Program-made: the position numbers and the translations under genes
Shown: in pieces, positions 46,341 to 55,385 of the stretch
How the letters are laid out: each line of letters opens with the position of its first letter
Numbering within the stretch: position 1 is the stretch's first letter
Assembly (NCBI RefSeq): GCF_022429565.1
Contig: NZ_CP092487.1
Location: 2,250,001-2,314,000 of the forward strand
Reading direction: 5' to 3'
Source: Lutibacter sp. A64
GTDB lineage: Bacteria > Bacteroidota > Bacteroidia > Flavobacteriales > Flavobacteriaceae
DNA: 64,000 bases
The notes under the pieces: generated by a model
Told to the model about the DNA's origin: nothing
The model's database searches: none
The model's input: the letters and a program-made list of their open reading frames with translations, nothing else

Positions 46341-47165
46341 TTATTCTGTAATTTTATTGTGTGTTTTCAACCACTCTTCCCCTTCTTTATCTCTAAAAAA
46401 ATCCATCCACATATAATACATTTTTTTTTCTTTTTCTACCTCAACAGAATGACTTGAACCCAAAGGAATGTGTAAAATTGAATATGCTGGAAGTTTAATT
46501 TGAGCATCATCTGCAAAAACTGTAATTTCATTATCTGTTAACCCTAAAAACAATTGCTCTAACATGCCATGTTCATGCGCTCCTACTTTATCTGGACCAG
46601 GAGCTTCAACTGTACCCAATGCAATGCGTGGTATATATTTATTAGGCAATACTGTTCTGCTTATTGTATTAGGACTCTTTATAGGTTCTGTATAAGGTTC
46701 ACAATCATTAAATTTTGCAAAATAAGGTTTTTGTGTATTTTCTTTCGGAAACTCTTTTAAATCAAGAAGATCTTGCTCGGTTAAATTAGTTGCTATTTTA
46801 AGAAAGTGAAGGGTATCATTTTTATTTGCACTAATTGAGATCATCTCTAACATATTAGGCAATAAAATAGTTTCTGGAACAATACTATAATTTAAAGTAT
46901 CTACAACAACGGTTCCCTGACCTTTCATAAAAAGGTATATAAATTTATAACCTTTTTCTATAGATTCATCTCTAATAACGTCTCCTGTTATTGCAATATG
47001 ATCTACAGTAATTCCTGGAATTTCATTTTCCAATACAGCTTTACTATATTCTAATGTATTTGGCTTTAAATTCATATTGAGGTGTTCAATTGGAATTTCC
47101 ATTGTACAAGCTGTATTTAAAAGTAAGATTGCTGTTAAAATTAAATATATATATTTTGTTGACAT
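46341..47165 (-). CDS. Secreted bicupin lipoprotein of unknown function
   Basis: The open frame starts at 47231, but the ATG at 47165 gives a clean lipoprotein signal (Cys20, LNTAC). The 274-residue product has two cupin-like beta-barrels (about 65-145 and 175-265). The second carries GAHEHGMLEQLFL and HIPLGSSHSVEV, a His-x-His plus later His pattern that could bind a metal; the first has no such histidines and may be structural. It lies in the susC/susD pair B cluster, between the SusD gene and the pair A promoter. It may be an extracytoplasmic counterpart of KdgF acting on unsaturated uronates, or a binding protein. I do not recognise a named family. Confidence 0.6.
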   Translation of the reverse strand: MSTKYIYLILTAILLLNTACTMEIPIEHLNMNLKPNTLEYSKAVLENEIPGITVDHIAITGDVIRDESIEKGYKFIYLFMKGQGTVVVDTLNYSIVPETILLPNMLEMISISANKNDTLHFLKIATNLTEQDLLDLKEFPKENTQKPYFAKFNDCEPYTEPIKSPNTISRTVLPNKYIPRIALGTVEAPGPDKVGAHEHGMLEQLFLGLTDNEITVFADDAQIKLPAYSILHIPLGSSHSVEVEKEKKMYYMWMDFFRDKEGEEWLKTHNKITE

Positions 47166-47326
47166 ACGTAATAAATATTTTGGTTTATTTTTATATAACA
47201 AATTAAAATAGGTTTTACTTTCTACTAACAATCAATAATTTAGGCAAAAAAAGTAATCAACTTTAACGTTTATAATTAAACCTATTGAATTTTATGATAA
47301 CTCGGTAAGGTACATTTATATACTAG

Positions 47327-47371
47327 TAATCTTGGATCTACACTGATTAATAATGTGTAAACCCAAGATTA
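47327..47371 (-). repeat. Compound hairpin between susD pair B and the bicupin gene
   Basis: Nested inverted repeats: TAATCTTGG (47327-47335) with CCAAGATTA (47363-47371), and inside them TACAC (47339-47343) with GTGTA (47355-47359). Outer CTAG tetramers (47323-47326 and 47376-47379) extend the symmetry. There is no T run on the minus strand. It may stabilise the susC/susD mRNA end or weaken read-through to the bicupin gene. Confidence 0.5.
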
Positions 47372-47413
47372 AAAACTAGCAACGATTACTATCGTTTTAT
47401 ACAACCATTTAAT

Positions 47414-48940
47414 TTAGTTTCCAATATTAGGGTTACTATCTATCTCATCTTGTGGTATTGGTGTATCATAATCTACTGAAGAATTCCAGTCTGGTTTTGC
47501 TCCTTCATAACCAGAAGCACTAAATACCTGATCTCCTAACTTTCTTCTTTTAATATCATACCATCTTTTACCTTCAAAAGCTAATTCTATTCTACGCTCT
47601 TCTAATACATCTTCAACTGTAACAGAAGTTAGATCTGCAGGTACCGCACTTGGAGGTATAACCACTTCAGTATAACCTCCAGAAGTAGATGCTCCACCTT
47701 TTCTAGCTCTTGCTCTTACTTGATTAATATAGTCTAAAGCTAAAGGGTTCCCTATTTCAACTCCAGCTTCAGCAGCGATTAACAATACTTCAGCATAACG
47801 TAACATAGAGTTATTATGGCTGGTTGCTCTTTTATTTGAACGAGCATAAGGCCCTGGATAACGTGTATATTTAGCAATATAAGGCCTATTTGCAGCGTGC
47901 TCATGCCCGCTTATAGTAAACTGGGTGTAATCTACAGTAACTCCACCAATTGTAGCTTCTGTTTGAAAACTAACATTTGTTCTATAATCATCTGGATCAA
48001 AAGATTCATAAACAGCCATGGTTGGAACTAAAACAGACCAACCTTGATCGTCATCATCTCCTCTAATACCTGTCATTGGTGCTGTTTGATCGTACCCATT
48101 ATCATCTGCTTCGTAAGCATTGTAATCTAATACAAAAATTGGTTCTAAAGAAGCGTCAATTTTATTGGCATTAAATAATGTTTGAAAATCTGGATCTAGA
48201 TCTAGATTATATACTCCTTTATTATCAATTACTTCTTTAGCTTCATCAAAAGCTTTTTGAAAATACGTATTATCACTTGTCCCAGCCATAGTTAAATACA
48301 CTAAAGCTAAATATGAACTAGCCGCAGCTTTAGAAGGTCTAGATCTTGTTATTTGTGTATTAGGCAACCAAGTTTTTGCAAATTGTAAATCTGAAATAAT
48401 ATTTTCATATACCTCTGCTTCTGGTGTTAAACCTACTGTAGATGCAGCTTCTAAATCGTCAATTGGAGTATCAATATAAGGTATATCTCCAAACAATCTT
48501 ACTAAATGAAAATAGTAAAATGCTCTTGCAAAATAAGCTTGTGCAGTAACAGGATTTTTAACTTCCTCATCTACAGCAACATCTTCAGCGCCTGCAATTG
48601 TATTATTAGCTGCAGCTATTCCTAACCAAATTCTTCTCCAAGGATCATAAACCATTTCATTATCACCTGTTATAGAATGCATATCCATCTCTAATCTATA
48701 TGTTTGAGAAGATTGAAGCTTCACCATATCAGAACGCACTAATAGCGACATAGACAATTTTCTTCCCCAAATTTGTTCGTTCATGGCATGTGTTAAAGAG
48801 CCATCTACCCCAGTTTGTATATCTTGTACCGTTGAGTAAAATCCATCGGGAGATAATAATCCAACTGGATGTTCTTCTAAATCTGAACAACCTATTATTG
48901 ATAATCCTATCAATAAAAATAAATATTTATATGTTTTCAT
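47414..48940 (-). CDS. SusD/RagB-type lipoprotein, alginate locus pair B
   Basis: A 508-residue SusD-family protein, lipobox Cys18 (IIGC) followed by SDLEE. It shows VTAQAYFARAFYYFHLVRLFGDIPY, YINQVRARARKGG and the C-terminal KRWYDIKRRKLGDQV and PIPQDEIDSNPNIGN. It partners the SusC encoded 22 bp upstream. Compared with pair A it is only distantly similar, so the two pairs probably prefer different alginate fragments, for example by length or M/G content. Confidence 0.92.
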   Translation of the reverse strand: MKTYKYLFLLIGLSIIGCSDLEEHPVGLLSPDGFYSTVQDIQTGVDGSLTHAMNEQIWGRKLSMSLLVRSDMVKLQSSQTYRLEMDMHSITGDNEMVYDPWRRIWLGIAAANNTIAGAEDVAVDEEVKNPVTAQAYFARAFYYFHLVRLFGDIPYIDTPIDDLEAASTVGLTPEAEVYENIISDLQFAKTWLPNTQITRSRPSKAAASSYLALVYLTMAGTSDNTYFQKAFDEAKEVIDNKGVYNLDLDPDFQTLFNANKIDASLEPIFVLDYNAYEADDNGYDQTAPMTGIRGDDDDQGWSVLVPTMAVYESFDPDDYRTNVSFQTEATIGGVTVDYTQFTISGHEHAANRPYIAKYTRYPGPYARSNKRATSHNNSMLRYAEVLLIAAEAGVEIGNPLALDYINQVRARARKGGASTSGGYTEVVIPPSAVPADLTSVTVEDVLEERRIELAFEGKRWYDIKRRKLGDQVFSASGYEGAKPDWNSSVDYDTPIPQDEIDSNPNIGN

Positions 48941-48962
48941 TATATATGTTTTAAATTATTGA

Positions 48963-51900
48963 TTAAAATTTAACGCTAAGACTAAAACTTACAGATTTTA
49001 CAGTTGGATAATTCCCAAAATCAAATCCTCTTACAGTATTACTAGATGTATCATTATCTCCAGAAGCACCATAATAATTAACTTCAGGATCTAAACCAGA
49101 GTAATCTGTAATTGTTAATAAATTTTGCGCACTCAATGATAATCTTAAATTTTCTATACCTAACTTTTGTATATTTTCTGAAGGAAATGTATAACCTACA
49201 GCTATATTTTTTAATCTAATATAACTACCATCTTCAACAAAACGAGAAGAGATTTCTCTCCAACTATTATTTCCTACGCGAGGTTGACTTGCATCTGTAT
49301 TAGATGATGACCAGGCATTATTATAATAATCGTAAGTAGTATTTGCATCTCCATTATTTAACTGCACATTAGTCATATTAAAAATATCTCCACCTTGAGA
49401 TCCTTGAAAAAAGATATTAAAATCAAAATCTTTATACTTAAAGCTATTGGTTATACCCCAAGTAAAATCAGGATTTGGATTACCGATAATTTTTCTATCA
49501 TCATTGGTAATATCTCCACTATCATCTAAATCTAAAAATAATGGATCACCAGCAACTCCTCCTGTAATTGTAGCTGTACCAGCTGGAAAATTACCTCCTT
49601 GGTATACACCTGCATAGTCCCAACCATAAAAAAGACCTACTTCTTCGCCTTCTCTTAAAATATAGTTATCATCAACACTAAAATAACTTGGTGCACCATC
49701 TCCAAACCAATCAACCCCGTTAATTAAAGAAGTTACTGTATTTTTATTTTTAGAGAATACTAAATCTGTTGTCCAACTAAAATCGTCTTTAATAATGTTT
49801 CTTGTATTTAAAGAAACTTCTATTCCTTTATTATTAATTTCTCCTGCATTTGTTAAAATCTCATCATTATAAAATCCTAAATAATCAGGCATCCCTTTAT
49901 TAATCATAATAATATCTTTAGTATCAATATTATAATAATCTAAAGAAAGTAATACTTTATTATTGTATAAACCTAAATCTACACCAATATTTGTTTGGTA
50001 AGATGATTCCCATTTTAAATTTGGGTTTGAAGGTTGGTTTGGTGTAACAGCTGCAACAGTTTCACCATTGCTAGAAGCGTATAAACTTGCAATACTTGCT
50101 AAAGATTGGTAAGGATCAATTGATGGGTTACCAGTAACACCATAACTTAATCTTAACTTTAAATTAGAAATTGTTTCATGGTCTTTTAAAAAGTCTTCAC
50201 TAGAAACTTTCCAACCTAATGCTGCTGATGGAAAAATGGCATACTTTTCATTTTCTGCAAAGTTAGAAGCCCCATCACGTCTCACTGTAGCTGTTAATAA
50301 ATATTTATCATCATAATCGTAATTAATTCTTCCAAATTGAGATTGAATTTCTGTTTCATTTACATAAATAGCTCCTGAACCCCCATTAATTAAATTAGTT
50401 GCTGTCCATAAACCATAGTAAGAAAAAGAATCTGAAATTGTTCCAGTACCCTCACTATAAGAACCTTTATTCGTTGTTTTTTGATAAGAATAACCTGCTA
50501 ATAATGTTAAATCTCCTTTCCCTATCTCTTTTTTGTAGGTTAAGTAATTTTCACTTAAAACACTTTTAGATTTATTTTCTCTAATTATAGCTCGTCCATC
50601 TAAACCTTGTCCTGCAGTAACAGTTAATGTTCTTGGCATATACATACCTCTAAAAGTATTGCTATTACTTAAACCAAACGTTGTTTTAAATGTAAGACCT
50701 TCAATAATTTCATAATCTGCATAAAAATTAGCTCTAAAATTTTCTATTTCCGTATCATCATCTCTTTGGGTTGCAACTGCCCAAGGGTTATCAACTTGAT
50801 CTCCAATCTTATCATTTGTTGAAAAAGAACCATCATCATTATAAATTCCTTTATCTGGAGCAAATCTCATAGCTAAAGAAACTACATCATCACCTCCCAC
50901 GGTAACAGAACCATCAGATTGAGTTGTAACACCATCTTTTTTACTTAAACCACCTGTTAAACCAAGACCTATTTTTAATTTATCAGAAACTTGTGCATCT
51001 AAATTTGTTAAAAACGATACTCTTTCGTAAGCAGAATTAACCAGCACCCCATCTTGTGTAAAATAAGTACCTGAAGCATAGTAATTTACTTTATCTGAAC
51101 CTCCTGAAAAAGAAAGTTGATTATTTGAGGTATTACCTGTTCTATAAATTAAATCTTGCCAATCTGTATCATAATCTCCTTGAACATAAGGAGTTGAATT
51201 ATCTTGATTTGCTCTTATTTCATTTTGATATTTTGTAAAATCACTTGCATTTAATAAATCTAAACTATTTGAAGTTGTTTGAATAGCGTATGTTGAGTTA
51301 AGTTCAACATTTAATTTACCGCTTCTACCTTTTTTAGTAGTTACCAAAACAACACCATTTGATCCTCTAGAACCATAAATAGCAGTTGCAGAAGCATCTT
51401 TTAAAACTTGTAAAGATTGAATATCACCTGCCTGAGGCATTGTTGCTCCAACAAAACCATCTACAACAATAAGTGGATCACTACTAGCATTAATAGATGT
51501 ATTTCCTCTAATATTCATTTTAATAGGAGCACCTGGCTCACCACCATTATTAGACTGTACAACAACACCTGCTGCTCTACCTTGAAGTGCTTGCTCTGCT
51601 TCTAACACAGGAAAAGCCGTTAATTCATCTGTTTTTACAGAAGATACAGAACCTGTTACATCACTTTTTCTTCTAGCACCATAACCCACTACAACAACTT
51701 CGTCTAAAACCGCTGTATCTTCTATTAAAGTAATTGTAATTTCTTTTTTGTTTGTTAACGTAATAAGTTGGGTTTTATACCCAATATAAGATGCCACAAG
51801 AACTTCTCCTTCTGTTACATCTAAACTGAAAATACCATCAAAATCTGTAGAGGCTCCTCGAGTAGTATTTTGAATTAAAAGGCTTACACCAGGAATTGGC

Positions 51901-52013
51901 ATATTATCTTTTGCAGACAAAACCGTTCCTTTTATTGTAAAGCTTTCCTGAGCCATTAATGAAATATTGAGCATCAATATTACAATTAGCGTTAGCTTAA
52001 TTTTTAAGTTCAT
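48963..52013 (-). CDS. SusC/RagA-type TonB-dependent transporter, alginate locus pair B
   Basis: A 1016-residue outer membrane receptor with the standard layout: signal peptide (ending SLMAQ), a carboxypeptidase-D-like domain with GASTDFDGIFSL, LDEVVVVGYGARRK, a plug with KMNIRGNTSINAS and YGSRGSNGVVLVTT, and a C-terminal VSFSLSVKF. The signal peptide differs from that of pair A at one residue in the first 25, while the mature barrels are clearly diverged. Expression starts from a promoter with the same operator pair as pair A. Confidence 0.95.
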   Translation of the reverse strand: MNLKIKLTLIVILMLNISLMAQESFTIKGTVLSAKDNMPIPGVSLLIQNTTRGASTDFDGIFSLDVTEGEVLVASYIGYKTQLITLTNKKEITITLIEDTAVLDEVVVVGYGARRKSDVTGSVSSVKTDELTAFPVLEAEQALQGRAAGVVVQSNNGGEPGAPIKMNIRGNTSINASSDPLIVVDGFVGATMPQAGDIQSLQVLKDASATAIYGSRGSNGVVLVTTKKGRSGKLNVELNSTYAIQTTSNSLDLLNASDFTKYQNEIRANQDNSTPYVQGDYDTDWQDLIYRTGNTSNNQLSFSGGSDKVNYYASGTYFTQDGVLVNSAYERVSFLTNLDAQVSDKLKIGLGLTGGLSKKDGVTTQSDGSVTVGGDDVVSLAMRFAPDKGIYNDDGSFSTNDKIGDQVDNPWAVATQRDDDTEIENFRANFYADYEIIEGLTFKTTFGLSNSNTFRGMYMPRTLTVTAGQGLDGRAIIRENKSKSVLSENYLTYKKEIGKGDLTLLAGYSYQKTTNKGSYSEGTGTISDSFSYYGLWTATNLINGGSGAIYVNETEIQSQFGRINYDYDDKYLLTATVRRDGASNFAENEKYAIFPSAALGWKVSSEDFLKDHETISNLKLRLSYGVTGNPSIDPYQSLASIASLYASSNGETVAAVTPNQPSNPNLKWESSYQTNIGVDLGLYNNKVLLSLDYYNIDTKDIIMINKGMPDYLGFYNDEILTNAGEINNKGIEVSLNTRNIIKDDFSWTTDLVFSKNKNTVTSLINGVDWFGDGAPSYFSVDDNYILREGEEVGLFYGWDYAGVYQGGNFPAGTATITGGVAGDPLFLDLDDSGDITNDDRKIIGNPNPDFTWGITNSFKYKDFDFNIFFQGSQGGDIFNMTNVQLNNGDANTTYDYYNNAWSSSNTDASQPRVGNNSWREISSRFVEDGSYIRLKNIAVGYTFPSENIQKLGIENLRLSLSAQNLLTITDYSGLDPEVNYYGASGDNDTSSNTVRGFDFGNYPTVKSVSFSLSVKF

Positions 52014-52320
52014 AATTTAAATTTTTATGTTAAGTTTAGTTTTAGCAATACTATTTTGTATCACTTTTAGTATAGATTGTTAATCTTTAATTATCCAATC
52101 ACTTTAAAAAATTTAATTCTGAACATTTATTTCTTTTTTTGTAATATTGCAGAATGTATTTTTTAAAATGAGTACATATTATAAATTTTACTTCCCTCAG
52201 AAAAGAAGTATTTTTAATAAAAAGGATAGGTGCAACTATCCTTTTTTTTGTTTACTTTATTATATCATTTAATTAATTTTATTTTAAACGGTTAAACTTA
52301 TTTATATCCTCTTTTAAAAA
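52014..52320 (-). promoter_or_regulatory. Conserved 5' leader of susC pair B with terminator-like hairpin
   Basis: Homologous to the pair A leader and nearly the same length. Its hairpin is stronger: AAAAAGGATAG (52219-52229) pairs with CTATCCTTTTT (52236-52246) around the shared loop GTGCAA. On the plus strand the stem runs into eight T residues, a good intrinsic terminator shape for an antisense transcript. On the minus strand it ends in five T, so it could also attenuate susC. No reading frame is evident. Confidence 0.5.
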
Positions 52321-52350
52321 CTGGTAAACCAATCTGGGAAACCAAATATA
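52321..52350 (-). promoter_or_regulatory. susC pair B promoter with tandem operators
   Basis: CTGGTAAACCAA (52321-52332) and CTGGGAAACCAA (52334-52345) are variants of the pair A palindrome with the same 13-bp centre spacing. The -7 box TATATTTG on the minus strand lies at 52350-52343 and overlaps the second operator by three bases. The less perfect arms suggest weaker repression than at the other two promoters. Confidence 0.75.
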
Positions 52351-52409
52351 TGTTAATTTAAAGTTAAATAAAAATATTAAACTATTTATTTTCAATATTT
52401 AACAGATTC

Positions 52410-52425
52410 ACTATAACGTTTTAGT
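52410..52425. promoter_or_regulatory. Upstream palindrome of the susC pair B promoter
   Basis: ACTATAACGTTTTAGT, identical to 46158-46173 and in the same place relative to the -7 box (60 bp upstream). Flanking bases (preceding C, following AATA) are also shared. It is a candidate activator site. Confidence 0.5.
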
Positions 52426-52438
52426 AATAACAGTTAAA

Positions 52439-52473
52439 AAAAGCGTTTTATACCAAAAAAGGTCAACGCTTTT
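52439..52473 (-). terminator. Intrinsic terminator after kdgF
   Basis: A perfect 9-bp inverted repeat, AAAAGCGTT (52439-52447) and AACGCTTTT (52465-52473), with a loop that can form a further ACC/GGT pair. Read on the minus strand the stem ends in seven T. It lies 19 nt after the kdgF stop and separates the PL17-kdgF unit from the susC pair B promoter. Confidence 0.8.
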
Positions 52474-52491
52474 GAATTAATTTTTGTTTAA

Positions 52492-52866
52492 TTATTTTTT
52501 ATCACCAAAATATGATACTCCATCACCACTTAAGAAATCTTCTCTTACAGGGCTAAATGTATCAATTAATTGTCCTTCTTCTAAACAAACTGCACTATGC
52601 CATAAATTAGGCTCAATATACACACCATCTCCTGCTTCTACAATTTGCTTTACTCCATCAATTTCAAATTCAAATTTACCTGAAACACAATAAGTAGCTT
52701 GTGTATGAAAATGTTGATGTGGCGCCCCTAATGCTCCTTTATCAAATTTAACGCTTACCATCATAATTTGATTATCGTAACCTAAGAATTTTCTAGATAC
52801 TCCTCCACCAAGATCTTCCCATTCCATATCCTTTGCAATGATGTATTTTTCACTAAATCGTTTCAT
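52492..52866 (-). CDS. kdgF: KdgF-like cupin, unsaturated uronate linearisation
   Basis: A 124-residue single-domain cupin without a signal peptide. The metal motif reads PHQHFHTQ (His50, His52 and Gln56), with His90 in IEPNLWHSAV as the remaining ligand, as in KdgF. KdgF opens 4,5-unsaturated monouronates, released by exolytic alginate lyases, to linear DEH, the substrate of the SDR at 33516. It lies 10 bp after the PL17 gene, which makes exactly its substrate, and ends at a strong terminator. Confidence 0.92.
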   Translation of the reverse strand: MKRFSEKYIIAKDMEWEDLGGGVSRKFLGYDNQIMMVSVKFDKGALGAPHQHFHTQATYCVSGKFEFEIDGVKQIVEAGDGVYIEPNLWHSAVCLEEGQLIDTFSPVREDFLSGDGVSYFGDKK

Positions 52867-52876
52867 AATTTTATAT

Positions 52877-55156
52877 TTATTTATTTTCTATTAATATATA
52901 AGAACCTTTCCAGGTATAATCTTTATTGTTTATAGTTAATTTATGTGTTGCTTCATTATCATTATTTTCATTTGAAATAATAAAAAGCTTTGATGTACCG
53001 TTTTTTTCTTCTATTAATACAGCTGTATATTCTTTAGAATTATGAACCACCGTTAATTGCTCTATATTACTATATGCATTGATAGCCAATTCTGAAACAG
53101 GGTCATAGGTACCGTGTGATTCTATTGTAGAAACATATAAAGCATTTTTTGCTTTCTTTTTTCTTAAAATTAATGTTTGCTCATTACGTAAATTATATTC
53201 TGGATCATTTGCTCCTATTCTACCAAAAATAACTTCATCATTATTTGTTGTTACAGCTGAATATGTATAAAATTTATTATTTAATAGCCAATTTAATTTT
53301 ATATTTTCTCCCATTACATTTGCTTCAGCTTCTTTATATAAATGCTGATAGCCATCTGAATTACCTAAAACTTCTGGTGTTGGTAATTTTGAATATTCAA
53401 AATCTGCTTGCATAATTTGTCCTAAGAAATAAAATGGTAAATCGTACTGATTATTATTTTCAGATGTTACTCGCAAAATATCTAATACATAAGGATTTTC
53501 ATAAACTTCATCTTTAATAGTTACCATAGTTCTATGAAGTTTTGTACCCGGGTATGCATTTTCTTCTTTAGCGCTAGCTACTTGTATATTTTTATCTTCA
53601 ACACTAAATATATATTTATTAGAGTGGTATTTACTTCCAATGTCATAATTCCCTTTAAATTGAGATTTTTCATTTTGGGTTATCGTATTATGTGCTATAG
53701 TTTGTTTTGCCCAAGTTGTGTTTTCTTTTAAATAATTTCCACCACCTTTTTGTTCAATATTAACAAAACGACTCATACCATAATCTTGTACCACTTCAAC
53801 ACCATCTTCAAACAAAGCAAAAGACAACTTATCATAATGTCCATGACTTAACCCGTGTGCAGTATATTTAAAAACAACTTCTAAATCATCACTACGTAAA
53901 ATTCCAACTGCTCCTTGGTCTCCATCGGGACCATCAGACAATTGAATTGATTTTTTAACAAAAGGTTTTTCCTTACCTTCCTTAATACCTAGAGCCACTG
54001 CTAAACCAGCATCATCTAAAGTAACCTCGCCTTGCATTTTAGCAATACTTAATAATTCTGGATTATTTCCACCAAAATGATAGCCAATATCAACAGTAGA
54101 AATTAAAGAGGCGTTAAAATAAGACATTCCTTTTTGAGCGTCGTTTAATAAAAAGAACTCACCATCTACATCTGATAAATTTAATAAAGCCATTACACTT
54201 TTTAAAAGCACCCCATCTTTATATTCAAATACCTTTTCTGCAGGTTTTTTATTTTGAAGTGCTTGTGCAAAAATTAAAAATGGATACGAAGCATAACGTT
54301 GATAATAAGGTCCTTCTGTAAAATATCCATCTGGAGAAAAAGGCTCATTTATATTGGCAAAAAAACCAATTTTTTGACCATCTTTTCTAATGTAACCACC
54401 ATCATTATCTTTTTCGTTTGGGTTAAAATCAACATCTTTAACTCCATTTAATGCTCTATCTAACAATTCGTCATCATCCATTGCCAAAGCAATCATTCCA
54501 ACCGCAGCATTACCCCAAGTGGCATGGTTATGCACTCTGTTAAAAAATTGTGGATTTTCTTTTGAAATAAAATCTGCAAAAGGTCTAAATAAATCTGTCT
54601 CTAAAACATTACGTTCTTCTTCTGTTAAATAATTATAAATACAATCGTATGCTTGACTTGTATATACCAACCAATTAGAATCGTTTAAACATTGCCAAAA
54701 TAACTTACCTCTAGCATACGATCTTGGTTTTGGATGAACAGGCCATGTTGGATACTGTTTTGCATACTCAAATAACATATCTTTTACATATTTAGCATAC
54801 TTTTCATCGTTTAATATTTGATAAAGTACACCTGCTTTTTGCATTAAAATGTAATTTTTTTTATGTGTTTCGTGTGTATATCCCCCAGAGTAATCTTTAG
54901 GAACAGGAACATCAAACCCCTTAACAATTTCAGCATCAATCTCTGCTTGAGCAATTGCTAATGTTTTATCAAAAATTGGAATACTTCCTAAGTTAGCTCT
55001 AATATCTTTTACACCTTGTTTAGTTAAAATTAAACTTGGGTGACTACTCTCTTTAGAATACAAATTTTCAGCAGTTTTAGAATCAGTTTGTTTGCAAGAA
55101 ATAAAACTTACCAATACTAACAACGGAATTAATTTTATTATATTTTTCATTTTCAT
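52877..55156 (-). CDS. PL17 oligoalginate lyase lipoprotein
   Basis: A 759-residue exolytic alginate lyase, lipobox Cys21 (FISC). The family's opening HPSLILTKQGVKDIR is present. The (alpha/alpha) toroid holds VHNHATWGNAAVGM, whose Asn210-His211 pair is the carboxylate-neutralising pair of PL17, and TEGPYYQRYASYPF with candidate catalytic tyrosines. The C-terminal heparinase II/III sandwich begins near FKYTAHGLSHGHYDKLSF. Lipid anchoring suggests a periplasmic face, trimming imported oligomers to monouronates. It leads a two-gene operon with kdgF under an operator-controlled promoter. Confidence 0.93.
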   Translation of the reverse strand: MKMKNIIKLIPLLVLVSFISCKQTDSKTAENLYSKESSHPSLILTKQGVKDIRANLGSIPIFDKTLAIAQAEIDAEIVKGFDVPVPKDYSGGYTHETHKKNYILMQKAGVLYQILNDEKYAKYVKDMLFEYAKQYPTWPVHPKPRSYARGKLFWQCLNDSNWLVYTSQAYDCIYNYLTEEERNVLETDLFRPFADFISKENPQFFNRVHNHATWGNAAVGMIALAMDDDELLDRALNGVKDVDFNPNEKDNDGGYIRKDGQKIGFFANINEPFSPDGYFTEGPYYQRYASYPFLIFAQALQNKKPAEKVFEYKDGVLLKSVMALLNLSDVDGEFFLLNDAQKGMSYFNASLISTVDIGYHFGGNNPELLSIAKMQGEVTLDDAGLAVALGIKEGKEKPFVKKSIQLSDGPDGDQGAVGILRSDDLEVVFKYTAHGLSHGHYDKLSFALFEDGVEVVQDYGMSRFVNIEQKGGGNYLKENTTWAKQTIAHNTITQNEKSQFKGNYDIGSKYHSNKYIFSVEDKNIQVASAKEENAYPGTKLHRTMVTIKDEVYENPYVLDILRVTSENNNQYDLPFYFLGQIMQADFEYSKLPTPEVLGNSDGYQHLYKEAEANVMGENIKLNWLLNNKFYTYSAVTTNNDEVIFGRIGANDPEYNLRNEQTLILRKKKAKNALYVSTIESHGTYDPVSELAINAYSNIEQLTVVHNSKEYTAVLIEEKNGTSKLFIISNENNDNEATHKLTINNKDYTWKGSYILIENK

Positions 55157-55385
55157 TTTTTAATGTTACACCTAAAATTTTATTAGGCTCCCTATTTGAA
55201 ATTTATATTTTCTAGCAAACAATAAACAACCCCCTAATTATAAATTAAAAACTGAATTATAATATTTACTTATATTATTTCTAAAAAACACATTTAATTG
55301 AACAATTAAAAGAGCTAAAACTTAAATTATTAAAGAAAAAACAATTAAATCATGTCTTTTTTTAGTTCATTTATAACGTTTTATA

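Noticed and set aside
47166..47231. A 22-residue extension of the bicupin protein
   Set aside because: It would destroy the lipoprotein signal that begins at 47165.
47265..47270. AACGTT upstream of the bicupin gene, as a relative of the susC palindromes
   Set aside because: The flanks do not match, and six-base AACGTT is expected about once every 3 kb in DNA of this composition.
55375..55380. AACGTT beside the PL17-kdgF operators
   Set aside because: It lies downstream of the -7 box and lacks the ACTA/TAGT flanks of the shared upstream palindrome.
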